Assembly (NCBI RefSeq): GCF_001522545.3
Contig: NC_031776.1
Coordinates: forward strand, 29,062,629-29,126,628
Reading direction: 5' to 3'
From: Parus major
Taxonomy: Eukaryota; Chordata; Aves; Passeriformes; Paridae
DNA length: 64,000 nucleotides
Shown one piece after another: positions 1 through 11,883 of this stretch. Position 1 is the first letter of the stretch; every line of letters starts with the position of its first letter. Below the pieces are notes generated by a model that ran no database searches, was not told the DNA's origin, and saw nothing but the letters and a program-made list of their open reading frames with translations. The position numbers and the translations under genes are program-made.

Positions 1-2100
1 ACTTTGCTATGAAGAAATGGCAACTGAGATGGAGCTATTCAGACAAAAATAAAACCCTCAGACTCATCCAGATTTTCAGAACCTATTTTTCTTGAGGTAG
101 TCTGCAAAAGTCTAGCTTCTGTGATGTTTCTTTCCATATCCTACATAGCTATTGGAGAATAAATCATAATTAAATATGTATAATAGGAAAACATCATGAT
201 ACATACATATTCAAGAGGAAATGTTAATTGATGGGCATAAGGGAATTTCTAGTGCAGAATCTGACCCTCAGAGATGCTGTCTTTGAGAACTAGCTATCTA
301 GATACTTATATTACTCCCAGCACTATGATATCTGGGGGCCTTGCAAACGTTAATGAACTTATCCTCACAACCACCTTGTGAGGCTGGGAAGTTTTAGCAT
401 CGACTTTAAGGGAGTACAACCAGGCCCTAGGCATGCAGTAGCAGCCACAGAGGAGCTCAGAAGGAATCATGCTTGCTTCAAACAACATTAACTACTTGTT
501 GGATAATAGCTGGGGATAATGGCACATACAGCGTCGAGTGGGTTGCCCCTCTCCCATAAATAATTTGGAGAAGAGAGCCTATGAAACTCCAGTGAGAGAG
601 GTTTTGCAAGGAAGTGGGGGAAATAATACTGCTGAGCTATGGATTCCCTTCTCTCTTCCCCTTCCCATCATGAAAGCCTGATGGCTTTCAGTCATTTGCA
701 GTGGTAGAAATGTGTGTGTGTGTGTGTGTGCGCATGCGGGCGTGCGTGCGCATGTGCTCAGCAGTGAGGAATGGCCTCCAGAAGGGGAAAAAGAGCTTCA
801 GGCACTTTTCCTATAGGTGCAGACAGATATGTAGTGAAAATACAAAATTTATATTTTTGTCCTGTCTTGTGTCTGGTTTCAGTCATATTGCCCACTGCAA
901 TGGCCATCAAAATGAAACCTTCTGTCAACTCTGGCTTGTGAAAGGGCTCGGCCCGTGCCAGTGCAGTAAGGAGTCATCTTAAATTCCTGAGTGCAGCAGC
1001 TCAGGTGGGAATTGCACAGTCAGTTTTGGTCATTTTTCTCTATCAGAAGGTCACATATCCCATACAGGTGTGGCATACTGTTTGAAGGCGAAATGACTTT
1101 TGCACATATCCCGTTCACCTTTTGGGATGTAATTTAAGAAGGGACCTTTCGTAAGGCATAGCACATATTTGGGCACAAAGGAGGAAGCAGCCTGACAAAC
1201 TGAACAAAGCAGAGACATTTTCTCTCTCTCCTGAATGTAAAAACAGGGAAAGTGCAAAGCACAAGCATGCTTCATAAATTCCAGCTGCTGTCACTCAGAA
1301 GTGGAGAGGAATACAGGGGGAATATCTGTTACTTACAGGCACCACAACAGTGGGGTTTTGTCCCGCACTTCCTGCAGTCCAAGGCAGATTTATGCTTAAC
1401 CCCACTTGCTGTGAAAAACCAGTGGCCAAACTAATTTTGACTGCTCTGGGAACAAAATGTGAATCTGCAGTAAACAGCCTCAAAGCATTTTGGTGGGAGG
1501 AAATTCTCCAGTGCTCTGCTTCTGTGAAGCCTGGAGAATTCCCAAAAATATATGTATATGTACCCAGCTACTCCCCCAGTATCCAGAGGAACTATGCCAA
1601 CCCCCAAGGACATCTGATATTGTCTTCACACTACAGAGGACTTCTCATTGCCTGTTCTGCTAAAGTGAAAGTGTTTGTCCCCAGAAATTTGGTTGCAGGT
1701 TTGGGTCATTGAGTGTCATAATCACAGTCTAATCAACAATGTCATTTCTACTCTGCAAAACCATCATCCAAATTAATTATTTCCTTATTCTTGTGGTCAG
1801 TACCTCTGAATGAAGTTTTCCCTTTGCTTTCTAGAATGGGAGATTTCAAACCATTTTAATTGTGTTACTAAGATGCACAGAATATATTGTATAAATGGCA
1901 GAGAATCGGGACAAAAGGAAGCTCCTGCTCCCCCTGAGCAGTTAGAAAATACACCAAAGTTCAGCAGAAAGCAAAACATGGCATTTGCTAGGTTTTCTTT
2001 TCAGGGAGGAGAAAATTGCAGCTAGCACATAGGGCAGATGTAATTTTTCTGTGAGCTGTGTTGTACAATTCCTTAAGGCTCTTTATTGTTGTTTTTTGGT
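1..2100. other. noncoding stretch, no gene recognised
   Basis: AT-rich single-copy-looking DNA. The longest open frame, 120 codons on the plus strand at 1350-1712, has no motif I recognise and overlaps unrelated frames on the other strand. It holds a small perfect hairpin at 671-690 (8-bp arms, 4-base loop) and the TG tract annotated separately. Confidence 0.75.
711..757. repeat. (TG)n grading into alternating CG/TG tract
   Basis: Ten uninterrupted TG units (711-730) run into a mostly alternating purine-pyrimidine segment (731-757) that carries five CpG within about 20 bases. The rest of the window is CpG-depleted. Long alternating TG and CG runs are the classical Z-DNA-prone sequence. This is a microsatellite, probably polymorphic in length. 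Confidence 0.9.
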
Positions 2101-2107
2101 TAATATG

Positions 2108-2152
2108 AACCCCTCCACTGATTGCAATTGGAGTTGCATGTGTGGAAAATGA
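2108..2152. repeat. possible relic of ancient amniote palindromic repeat
   Basis: The stretch CCACTGATTGCAATTGGAG followed by TTGCATGTGTG resembles the 'cccattgacttcaatgggagttgcac' motif that recurs in old turtle, crocodile and bird repeats. The resemblance is from memory, and only about 40 bases can be aligned by eye. Confidence 0.35.
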
Positions 2153-4580
2153 CAGCATAGGCTAACAGCAGAAAATTTGACAAGCTGGCTTGATTAGCTT
2201 TCGTTGAGCTTTGCAGCACATGCTTTTCTGTGTGTCTTATGAAGCTTCTCCTTAAGTGAGGAGGAATTATTGCTTGCTCTTCCTTATGTGCTTTCCTAGG
2301 CATGAAAAAAGCGGTGAGGACAATAGCCTCTGTACTGGGATCTGGCAAAAAAAGGCAGTTAGAAAATATGCTATTATATGATTTTTTGAATAAAATAAAA
2401 AACTCAGTTTTTGTGGGAATATTTCCATAATTCTGAGACCGCTGGTTAGAGAGTATTCAATTTTTAATCTTTCTGGAACAATAACTTCTCTTGTCTTTAA
2501 TGATTGTACAGTAGCTAACACAAGAGAGTGCCTGGTTTCAGGTGAGGAAAAAAATCTATTACTAATGAATAAGAAAAAATAAGACAACATTTGTAGATCT
2601 GAAATCAGAGGAAAAAAAGTACACAAAATAAAATTCTACGTGCTCAAAGAAAAAAAGTTGGAATCTTACTTAAAGAATTATTAAAGAAAACCCTCAATAT
2701 TTATAAAACATTTAAGGGTATTTCTAAAGGGAGATTATATGCAACCAAAAATGTGCCACAGACAGATTCCATGTATATTTAAAGATAAACCAGAAACTTA
2801 CATTTTTTAACTCTTGAATGAAAACCAAACTGTTATCCGTTGTTATTACATTTCCCCGAATCAAACATTTTTTGCCATTCTTTAGCACATCCCAAATAGC
2901 AGCCCCTGTTAGATTGGAATGCTCAGTCTGGAAGTTTATTTATCAGAGGCACATTGCTAGAACAAAATCTGAGCGAAGGTCTGATGATTTCAACATTGGA
3001 TTAAATCAACCATTAGCTCCTACAGAAGTGGAAAGGCAAACTCTGTCTCAGTTAAATACATGAAAGCATATTGCCATATTGTTCTGCAATGGATTTGTGA
3101 TTTATTATACTCTTTCTTTTTGCAGTTGAGAGAAAGAAGGTTTTAGTTCACGCTGACTTAAAGCCCTAGAGTCTAAAATGTTAATGAACATGCAGACAAG
3201 TTTTGCTTACAAGCTTGTGTTGTGTTGTGTTAGGTGGTTTGAAATTAAACTAAATCTCTACCCAGATTAATATGGTAAAAGTGAGCTTGCTCAAAACATA
3301 ACACACATTCATTTAATTCATAACAAAGGGTTCACATTAGCCCTGGCTGGTTTTTGTTTTCTTTGAAAAAATGCAGTTTTAGCAATAATGAAGTGCTTTC
3401 TAAATTCATTGTAGCTTTGCCAAATTGTCTGGAACAAAACCATGATGTTGAAAATTCTGTAATGTTTTATTTCATCATTTTAAAACCAGAATGCTTGAAA
3501 TCTACATGATTTTTTGTTTTGAAATTTCCTTTAATACACTTAAAAAGTAAAGCCGCTTTAAAAACTTCTTGAATTTGGAAGGGTTTGTTCAAAGTGAAAC
3601 ACTTTTTGATTCTACAAAACTGTGGGGTTTTTTCAGGGACATTTAATTCCTCGGCTTTAATGAGAATTGAATTCTCCATTTAGAGTAGAAAAGGTGTGTT
3701 TCTTCCTAGCATTAGTATAAAAAGACCTAATAAAGATAAGCCATTTCCTAGGAACAACTGTCAGCAAGTCCAAATAAAGACCCTAGGATTCAACTTGACC
3801 TCAAAATGTACACAAAAACTGTCTTCAATTGGATCTGAACTTACATCTTTTATAGCTGTCTTTTCCCTCACAAGGACTAGGCTACATGAAATGAATATTT
3901 TGTTTTATTTTGTTTTGTTTTAAAGGACTAGATTAAATACAAAAATTCATCTTTAATTCCAGTTTTTGAATCTTTAAAGTCTGAAGCCAGAGAAAGATAT
4001 TATTCCCATTAACTCAAACCTTCCCTGCTTATTCAAGCCCCATTTTTCTCCCCCCCAGCTCTGCCAGTATAAGATTACCAGCAGTTTTATAAGCCCTGGT
4101 TTCCTCCTCTTCTATATCAAGCTGTGCTTTTCCTCTTCATTTGCTGCATGGCAGCATTTCTTTTACCACATAGGGCATGTCTTCATCTCCCTCTCCCTTT
4201 CTGCTCTCCATTTGGGATGCTATTCAACCTAATAATGCCACTCTATAAGCCTGGTAAGATGCATACATTCTAAAAGCACTCTTACTTTCAGGTAATGGAA
4301 TTTCTTAATTATTCTTTCATATTTTCCCAGAAATGAAAATGTATTGATGAGGCATTCTAGCACATATTTTGTATATACCATCAATATGTCAGCTTAACCA
4401 CAGTGGGATTGACAACTATAAATCCCTTATCTGTTCTGTAAAGGGAGGGAATGGGACTAAAAGCTTGGAAAAATAGATCAAGGCCAGACAAGGTTTTGAA
4501 GATTACAGCTGCAAAAATATCTGAAGAATATAGAGACCAGGGCTGTACTTAAAATCTCAGCAAAAATAAGAGGCATTCAG
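2153..4580. other. noncoding stretch with simple repeats
   Basis: AT-rich, with no recognisable exon. An open frame of 119 codons on the minus strand (2267-2626) has no recognisable domain. A short (TGTGT)n tract at 3215-3231 and a (TTTTG)n tract at 3898-3922 are the only clear structures. Confidence 0.7.
3898..3922. repeat. (TTTTG)n low-complexity tract
   Basis: Imperfect TTTTG/TTTTA units seen directly. It is short and not associated with any gene. Confidence 0.75.
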
Positions 4581-4582
4581 AC

Positions 4583-4620
4583 AGATCTTTGGCTGATGTA
4601 AACCTGCACAATGTTCAAAA
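4583..4620. repeat. possible relic of ancient 'ctggtgtaaatc' repeat
   Basis: GATCTTTGGCTGATGTAAAC followed by CTGCACAATG resembles the 'gatcctcagctggtgtaaatcagcatag' half-element seen more clearly at 38800-38850. It is diverged, has no matching second arm nearby, and is called on motif resemblance only. Confidence 0.3.
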
Positions 4621-7600
4621 ATCATTAACACTGGGAAGGGGCTGGCCAAGTGCCTTCTGCTTGAGGCATAACATTCATGATTTAGCAATCTGTGCTCTGA
4701 GTGATGGATCTGGGCTGATATTCACCAGGTGAGAATCCAAGCCCTCATCTTAAAATCAAGATGGTTATTGCATACCTTTAGTAAATTCTGAGCAGTTGTT
4801 GCTTGGAAAAAATAAAAAGCCAACCAGTTATTGTCTGTTATTATTTCACATTTGCCTCAAATTGAAGTGTATAAATCTGCCTGCTTACCCTGGCCTCTGC
4901 TTTCAGAAAGCTCACTATAGTAGTTATCTATTGCTTTCTTGAATTGCTGTTTGATATTTTATTGGCCACCCAGAAGGGTAATAGAGCAAATAACATGCTG
5001 ATGTTAAAACACAGCTCGGGAAGAACGTTTTGGTGTGTGGATGTGTCTGGGGGTGCACATGTGTGCTTGTTTACAGCAAAACCTTTGCAGGGTGAATATT
5101 AAGCACAACTGGACCTGAAAGGTTTCACTATTTTCTTCCACAGTCTGTATTCATCCTGAATTAGACCAAAGCAAAAAAGCTTGGAAAAAGGCTGTTAAAA
5201 TTTCATTTCAGAAGCTCAAATACTCATATTTTCAAAGAGCCCAGTCTCTCTGCATCCTTCAGACGTTCAACAAAAAGTGACACTAATGTCACCTGGACCA
5301 AGCAGCATCTGATTCCAGCCTGGATCCTACCTGTGACCAGGTCTGAATCCTGTTTGGCAGCAAAGGTGGGAAAAAACCTGGCTCCAGGTAAAGTTCTTGG
5401 CATTTCTTGGGTCCTGGAGCTGTTAAAAAAAAAAATAAAATAAGTAATTAAAAAAAATTCTTCCGGTGACCAGGGCATGGACTCTGCGAAAAATTCTGCC
5501 TTGGTTTGGGCAATATTTCTTTGGACCTAACAGACACTGTGAACCTCACAATTTCAATTAAATGTCACCATTTCTGCTGTAACTGTGTGTCATCAGATGG
5601 TTTCTGACCAGCCTTTCTTACTGCCAAACTCCACATCTGACAAGCTCTGTCTGTTTTTCACAGCCCATTTTAAGTTTCTCTGCCCCTACAAAGAGATACG
5701 GCACCATCCTCAAATTCGCTTTATTTAGAAATATATCCAACAAAACATCATGGTCTCTCAATGGTTTAATTCTTACTCAAATTTGTATAAAACTTCACAT
5801 ATCAAAAACCTCCACAGATTTTAGCATATGTAGTCAAGTGTTAACTGTGCATAGGAGGCATATGAAAGCATTCTGGTTTAATTTGAAATTTGCTCTGTTC
5901 AGGATCATCCGGACTTCAAAATCTGGGATCACTTTGGGTGTTCCTCAACTAAACCAGAGCCACGGGGAGCACAAAATAGTAGAGGCTGCTAATATAGAGC
6001 TTGTGAATATTCAGTGCACTTTAGCCTGTGTCACTGGATCTAAAGGCAGTTTGTAAATCAACTTCCCATTCTGTGACTTCCATTGCTGAGTCCAGAAGTT
6101 TAGTCTGGGCAAAACTTCCAAAAACAACAGATACCAGTGACTTATTCTTAATATTTCAGTGCTAAATAAGACATGATAATTAAATCTAAATGGTTTAAAA
6201 TTTTTTTGCTGTATCTCAATGTACGGGCTGTGGACAAATGAGAGCAAGGGAGGCAAAATCAGACGTTCAATGTATCAAATGCAATAAATCCTCTGAGGCT
6301 AATCAGCCTGCCTTCCCCCACTAACCTCAGCCCCACGCTATGCCAAATAGTGAAAGCAGATGTCTCATGAACAGGTAAAAAACAATCTGAATTCCCATTC
6401 CCCACAACTGAAACAAATGTTGGATTTGGGGTTTTGATTTGGGAAGCTTCCAAATTGAACTCCATGAGACATTTCATCCAAAGCCCTTCAAAGAAACAGC
6501 CCAAAAAGAGGAATTCAATTTAGCTGGCACAGGGAGAGAAGATCTATTGTAATATGGAAGAAATTCAAATGCTATAGGAGAGCCAAATGACATTTCAAAT
6601 TGCTGTGATTTATCTTGCCTTGCTTACCTATATTTCTTCAAAATAGCAAGCTAACAAACCCAGTTATAATGCTTAATACAAATAAATCCTTCCATTTCCT
6701 TGTCTCTTTTACCCTCTAATTTTCTTTAAAGAATTGCAACCAAAAATGCTCCATCTTTGGTCTTAGAAAACAAAATCTTTCCTCTAGAGTATGCTATGAT
6801 CTTCATGTTATTACTCTTGGCATCAATCTGTGCATGAAGAACATATTTCTAAGGTGCTTCACTCCTTGAGATAATGTAAATTAAGTAAGGAAGATCTTAC
6901 ATTGGAGTAGCTGAGTCAAGAATTCTTGCCTCACACAAGAATATTCCTGCCTTCTATACACAAGAATATGTGTGTATTGCAGGTTTTTCTTGACTAAATA
7001 CTTCAGGAGCCTACAAGTACGATTTACACCCCTCTCAGAGAGTGGCTGGGGTAGCACACCAGCATTCCTTGTGCTCTGAGCTGCAGGCTGGCTAGCTGGT
7101 TTGAGACAAGCCAATTCTGCAGGCAGGAGCTGACACTATCAGTAGCCATGTGCCTGCTTACACACACAGCAAAACTGGAATTTCTGTGCAGCCCTTAGCA
7201 GCCTCTGCTCCAAACCAGAGCTTGGGGCTGGGCTTGCTTCCCTTCTGGGGGCTACATGTGTGGCCAGCACCTTTTCCCCATGCACATTTGTGTAAAGTGC
7301 TGCTTGTGTCTCTCTTCTGGGAGTACCTGGAGTGGCAAAATCATTAGGTGAGGCCACTTTTCTCCATCTGAATTTTACATCTCTTGAAGGCACTTTTGGA
7401 TCACAATAATGCTTCCAGGTAAATAATATATTAAACCTGAGGGCAAGGTGGCTGGACAAAGCTCAAGGTGAAGATTTTACCATTTCCAGCCCTTCTGTGG
7501 AGCCTCAACACAATATTAATAGAGTTTTGCAATGACATGAGACATTAATAGAGTTTCTTTTTCAGAAAATGGCTGAGGAGGATGCCTTTTTCTCCTTCCT

Positions 7601-10060
7601 TTTTTTTCTAATGCTTGTACCACTGAAACAGCCCTCATTGCTCGAGCTGGTCTCATACCTGCATCTGTACAATTGTCTCTACAATGCCTTCTGTTGTTTG
7701 GGGATCTGCAGGGGAGATAACTAGCAGGAAAGGAATCTGATCTCAGTGGGTCTTTGTGAGAGTTTAGATGCAACCTTTAGCTAATTAGTTTCATTTAATA
7801 TAAATTCTCATGGCTGAAGATCTCAAGAGACAGGAGGACTGTTCTATGAAAGGAAGAACTCTTATCCTTAGCAACACTTTTGTATGCACTGCCTTCTTGG
7901 GGGAAAAGGGGTAAGAGGTAGGCTTTGAAAAGCCACTACTGCCAAAACAGAGTTAGAGGGTTGGGTTTTGTGCAGTCACTCCTGTGTGATATAAGAAAGT
8001 AGTTTTTAAAACATGTATCCATAAAATTCCTGTTGATTTGCAGAACAAAATTAAATTTCCCAAAAAAAGCTGTGGAGACTTGGCTGGTTAGACTGATGGT
8101 GCATTGTAGAAAATTTTCAAAGTGTTAAAGAGCACAACATTGTTATGAAATGATTCCTTGTCTTTCATGGCTTCCCCTGACCACAGCCCTTGCAGTCAAG
8201 AAATGGGTCCTGAAATGGAGGCGAGAGCTGATCTGAGCAGTCTGTAACAGCCACAGGGAGCTCAGGAGTGTTTCTGTAGGTGTCTGTGCTGCTCAGCACG
8301 GGATCCTCTGTGTCAGGATCCAGGAGAGCCCTGCAAGGACATGTTTATGTAGTAAAGGTAAAGGGAAAACAGAGAACCACATTCCTGTCTGATGCTCAGA
8401 ATATAAATCTGTCAGAGTAGCCTTCGGAAGAGATTTTGGCCGGGGAGTAATGAAGTGAAGGAACTGTAGGTGAGTACAGATGACTTAGTAAACGAACGTA
8501 ATGGCTGATTGGGGAATTAGCAGCACCGGGGAAATTTGGAGTGAAACATACCCTGAACTTTCTCAGTGACTGTGCCACTCAAGTTCACTGAACACGAGAA
8601 TTTCCTCAGAATTAATGGAGATACTGTACTGAAAATCAAGTCTTGCTTTTTTGACATTTTTTCCATCACTTGCAAAGCTCCTTCCCTCTCACTTCCCCCT
8701 GGATTTGGGTGAACTGAGAGTTGTGCTGGTTGTGAGTTTGCACAGTGCCCCAAATGCTGTGATGGGGTGGGAAAGAGCTGAAAAAACAGCCAGGCTATTT
8801 CTATTGAAATTCAATCTTAAATGCTCAACAAAACCTGTGTCAGTTTGGAAAGCTAGAGCTTAAAACACAGGAACAGGTTATTTTTCCACTGCAAGTTCTC
8901 CACTCCAGAAGAGATCTGTGATTTAATTGATTTAAAGTAAAGCTGGATTTATTTAGTTAAAAAGGAACCTGATTTGTTTCTGGTTGAGATGATAACCTTT
9001 ATGACCTTAAAATATATGGAAAAAAGATGGCAAAAGTGTCATTCTACTTCATAAAGCCTGAGCATCCTAGGCCGATACACAGAGCAGCACAGAGGAAAAT
9101 ACTCTGCCTTTTGTATTGCATTGCTCAAACACTTTCAAACAATCAATAAAAAAATGAACAATGTCATTCTGAGAAATAACACCGATGTAATTTTATTTTT
9201 GATGTCTGTTTTTCTCTCTTCTTTCCTACCACTTTTTTCATCTCATCTCCATATATTTCCATTCCTCTTTCCCTTTATTTTCACTCATTTCCTTTATCCT
9301 TTGCCAACTGAGTCCCTCTGTTAATTTTCCTGCTCCTTTACTCTTATTAATTCTCCCCACCCAACTGTTGCCTGGGTTAACTATTCTGGTAAGGCAATAG
9401 GATTGGAAAAGCCAGCACTTATTTTGAGAAGACCTTATGGGGAAAGAGGATTCGTACTGCAATCTCAGGTGAGGGTCTAAACATTTCCCAAATTCTCTGA
9501 CCCCTAAATATGAATATCATTTGACTTTGAATAATGAGCTATTCGTTCATCTCTATATAAAACTTCATGTATCCTGACAGTTCCCTATTGCCTTCCTGTC
9601 TGAAGTGGCTCAGGAGTATAAATTATTCTAGCGAAGGTTGGCAGTAATTTATGCTCAATAAATTGACTATAGATCTGCTTGTTTCAGTAGGTAGCATGGG
9701 AAGGACTTATACATTTTGCTAAATTCCCTCATTTGTTCTCGGACAGACTACTGGCCGTCCTGGGGCTGATCGTGAGTCCCAAATCTCTGTGATAGGCAGG
9801 CACTTTTATGCCTTCAGTAAAACTGCTCCTGTGGCAAGGTACTGGTGTGAGGAAGAGGGGTCCAGGATGGTCACTGGAAAGTCACTGGTACAACAATGTG
9901 GGAACAATGTGGAGGTCATACTTTGCAATATATGTAAAGGGCAACTAATGAAACAGCAAAGGCTGTTGCTAAAAAATCCCCCCTCACTTTAACTGGCATA
10001 AATTTAGTGTTTCTTTTTAGTCTGGGATTTCCCACAAGAGCATGAAACAGCCCATGTAGT
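4621..10060. other. noncoding stretch, no gene recognised
   Basis: Mixed AT-rich and moderately GC (7040-7340) sequence. Open frames of at most 106 codons are unrecognised. Minor structures are an A-rich tract at 5420-5457, a polypyrimidine stretch at 9190-9345, and an 11-base tandem duplication of AACAATGTGG at 9892-9912. Confidence 0.7.
9190..9345. repeat. polypyrimidine-rich low-complexity region
   Basis: About 150 bases of mostly T and C on the plus strand, with frequent TTTC, CTCT and CCTTT units. It is not a strict tandem repeat. Confidence 0.6.
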
Positions 10061-10107
10061 CTTTTGTTTTCTTTTTTATTATTTGTTTATTTTTTTATTT
10101 TTTTTTA
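10061..10107. repeat. T-rich low-complexity tract
   Basis: Runs of T broken by G, A or C over 47 bases. It lies 46 bases upstream of the 19-bp hairpin at 10154. It could be an old poly-A tail read on the minus strand, but no retroelement body is recognisable next to it. Confidence 0.7.
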
Positions 10108-10153
10108 AATGTAAACTGGACTAGTTCCTTTGTAGGACTTTGTAGAAAAGGGT

Positions 10154-10195
10154 TTTTTGCATTGTGGACAAATCCTTTTGTCCACAATGCAAAAA
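10154..10195. repeat. perfect 19-bp hairpin (inverted repeat, 4-base loop)
   Basis: The left arm (10154-10172) and right arm (10177-10195) are exact reverse complements around the loop TCCT (10173-10176). One T:G wobble and one further pair extend the stem to 21. A chance perfect 19-bp stem with so short a loop is very unlikely in 64 kb. The total of 42 bases is too short for a normal microRNA precursor or a transposon. Template-switch mutation is the simplest explanation (inference). Confidence 0.95.
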
Positions 10196-10498
10196 GCAGA
10201 AAGTAATTCATCACCTTTCAAGTACAATTTATTATGGGTCAGGGAGAAAGGTTTCACTCATGATCATTAGGTTTCAGCAGTGCAGATGCTGGACATGATG
10301 AACCAATGAGGCTTATCAGGTGTGATAATCAAAACAGATTTTCTTTTGTATCTGCTGTCTCTCTCCCTTAGAGATATCTAGGTTTTGGACACTGACTACA
10401 ATCTCATAGATACAGACATAGTCCTTTATTGTTCTGTGTGGAAATTATTGTGCAATATTTTAAATTGGAGTGATGGAAACGAATACCATGCCTGAAAG

Positions 10499-10690
10499 TT
10501 GGATGCAGGTTTTGAACCTGCCTGCCTGGGCCCCGTGGGAGCAGCAAGGGCAGATCCTCCTACCTGGCCCAGGCACAGTGACTGCTCATCCCTGTCCATG
10601 AGTGCCATGAGTGCATGCTGTGCCTCATGCAGCAGGGCAGTGAGTGGGGCAGGCACACTCACTCCATGGCCCACGTGTGGTCAGGCTGCT
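10499..10690. other. GC-rich block with nested inverted repeats
   Basis: This is markedly GC-richer than its flanks. It contains a 7-bp hairpin at 10505-10521 (3-base loop), a 10-bp inverted repeat pairing 10523-10532 with 10566-10575, and a short tandem repeat of ATGAGTGC near 10600. Frames are open on both strands, but neither translation is recognisable. It could be part of a noncoding transcript or simply a GC-rich patch. Confidence 0.5.
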
Positions 10691-10699
10691 GACCTGGCA

Positions 10700-11340
10700 T
10701 TAAATGTATGCACAGAAACTGAGATCCTGCTGTCAACACTGCCCAGGCAGATCCCTGTGCAAGGGATTTGTCACTGTAGACAAAAGTCTTTGTGTAGCTG
10801 CAGGGATCTGTCTGCATGTAAAAATCTGGCTTAGGGTAATCAACATAATTAAAGGGCCAACCTTGCACTGTGGTGTTATTCTGGCTCCATGGATTCACTG
10901 CAAATGTGTCTGACGAATTCAGGGAATCCACAGCACCACCTCTTCCATCCAGCTACCCATGTAATTCAGCTTTTCTTTGCAGTTTTATAAACTTTTCTAT
11001 CAGCATTGAATTTGTGTGTCTCACCCCTTTACAGCTTCCCAGCATTGTGAGGTGATCACACACTGAGAAATGGGAAAGCAAAATGCACACTGAGGGGGTT
11101 TGCTGACAGTGTGCTTTCAATGCTTGTCACTTGTATAAACAGAGGCACCAGCAGTTCCAGGTACCTCACCCAGCCCAGATCCCTGTGGGGCAGAGGCAGA
11201 AACAGATTCTCTGACACCCAAGAGCCAAATTCTACAGATTGGTGTTGAAACCTCTGAGTTTCCCTGAAGGCAAACTTTGCTGCACTAGATACCTCTGTGC
11301 ATCTGTATCTCTAAGGCTGTCAAATATTTTCCAGCTAGGA
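10700..11340. other. noncoding stretch, nothing recognised
   Basis: Ordinary single-copy-looking sequence with short unrecognised open frames on both strands. Confidence 0.6.
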
Positions 11341-11355
11341 ATGAGTTTAAATGTC

Positions 11356-11407
11356 TATACACATATATGTATTAGAAAGACACATATGTATATGCACATA
11401 TGCACCC
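11356..11407. repeat. alternating CA/TA-rich tract
   Basis: Mostly alternating purine-pyrimidine sequence rich in CATATATG and CACATATG. It is a degenerate (CA)n/(TA)n microsatellite. Confidence 0.6.
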
Positions 11408-11422
11408 ATATCCATGTATTCT

Positions 11423-11466
11423 TATACAAAATTATCTGTATTTCTATATAAAATTGTCTGTATCTG
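11423..11466 (+). repeat. 22-bp imperfect tandem duplication
   Basis: Unit one (11423-11444) and unit two (11445-11466) match at 18 of 22 positions and share AAATT and CTGTAT. It is a local tandem duplication of no evident function. Confidence 0.75.
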
Positions 11467-11582
11467 TGGTTGCAGTAACTGAGGATTCATGAGTCATGTT
11501 CTGAATGTTGGCACAATCCTGGCCTTATGGGAAATCAAATCATTTGTGAATGCAATGCCTGATAGAACAACAAAAATATTAG

Positions 11583-11883
11583 TCTCCTCTCCTCTCCTCT
11601 CCTCTCCTCTCCTCTCCTCTCCTCTCCTCTCCTCTCCTCTCCTCGAGTCTCCTCNNNNNNNNNNNNNNNNNNNNNNNNNNNNNNNNNNNNNNNNNNNNNN
11701 NNNNNNNNNNNNNNNNNNNNNNNNNNNNNNNNNNNNNNNNNNNNNNNNNNNNNNNNNNNNNNNNNNNNNNNNNNNNNNNNNNNNNNNNNNNNNNNNNNNN
11801 NNNNNNNNNNNNNNNNNNNNNNNNNNNNNNNNNNNNNNNNNNNNNNNNNNNNNNNNNNNTCTCCTCTCCTCTCCTCTCCTCCT
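11583..11883. repeat. (TCTCC)n pentanucleotide microsatellite interrupted by assembly gap
   Basis: Pure CTCCT units run from 11583 to about 11643, followed by an interrupted segment containing CTCGAG (11644-11654). Then come 205 unknown bases (11655-11859), and the same unit resumes at 11860-11883. The minus strand is a pure-purine GGAGA repeat, prone to triplex formation and polymerase stalling, which probably explains the gap. The true array length is unknown. Open frames spanning it are artefacts. Confidence 0.95.
11655..11859. other. assembly gap (205 N)
   Basis: A continuous run of N lies inside the pentanucleotide array. Its length may be an estimate. Confidence 0.99.

Noticed and set aside
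1350..1712. 120-codon plus-strand frame
   Set aside because: It overlaps unrelated frames on the opposite strand and is unrecognised.
10154..10195. MicroRNA precursor
   Set aside because: The stem is too short and the loop is only four bases. Known precursors need roughly 30 paired bases and a larger loop.
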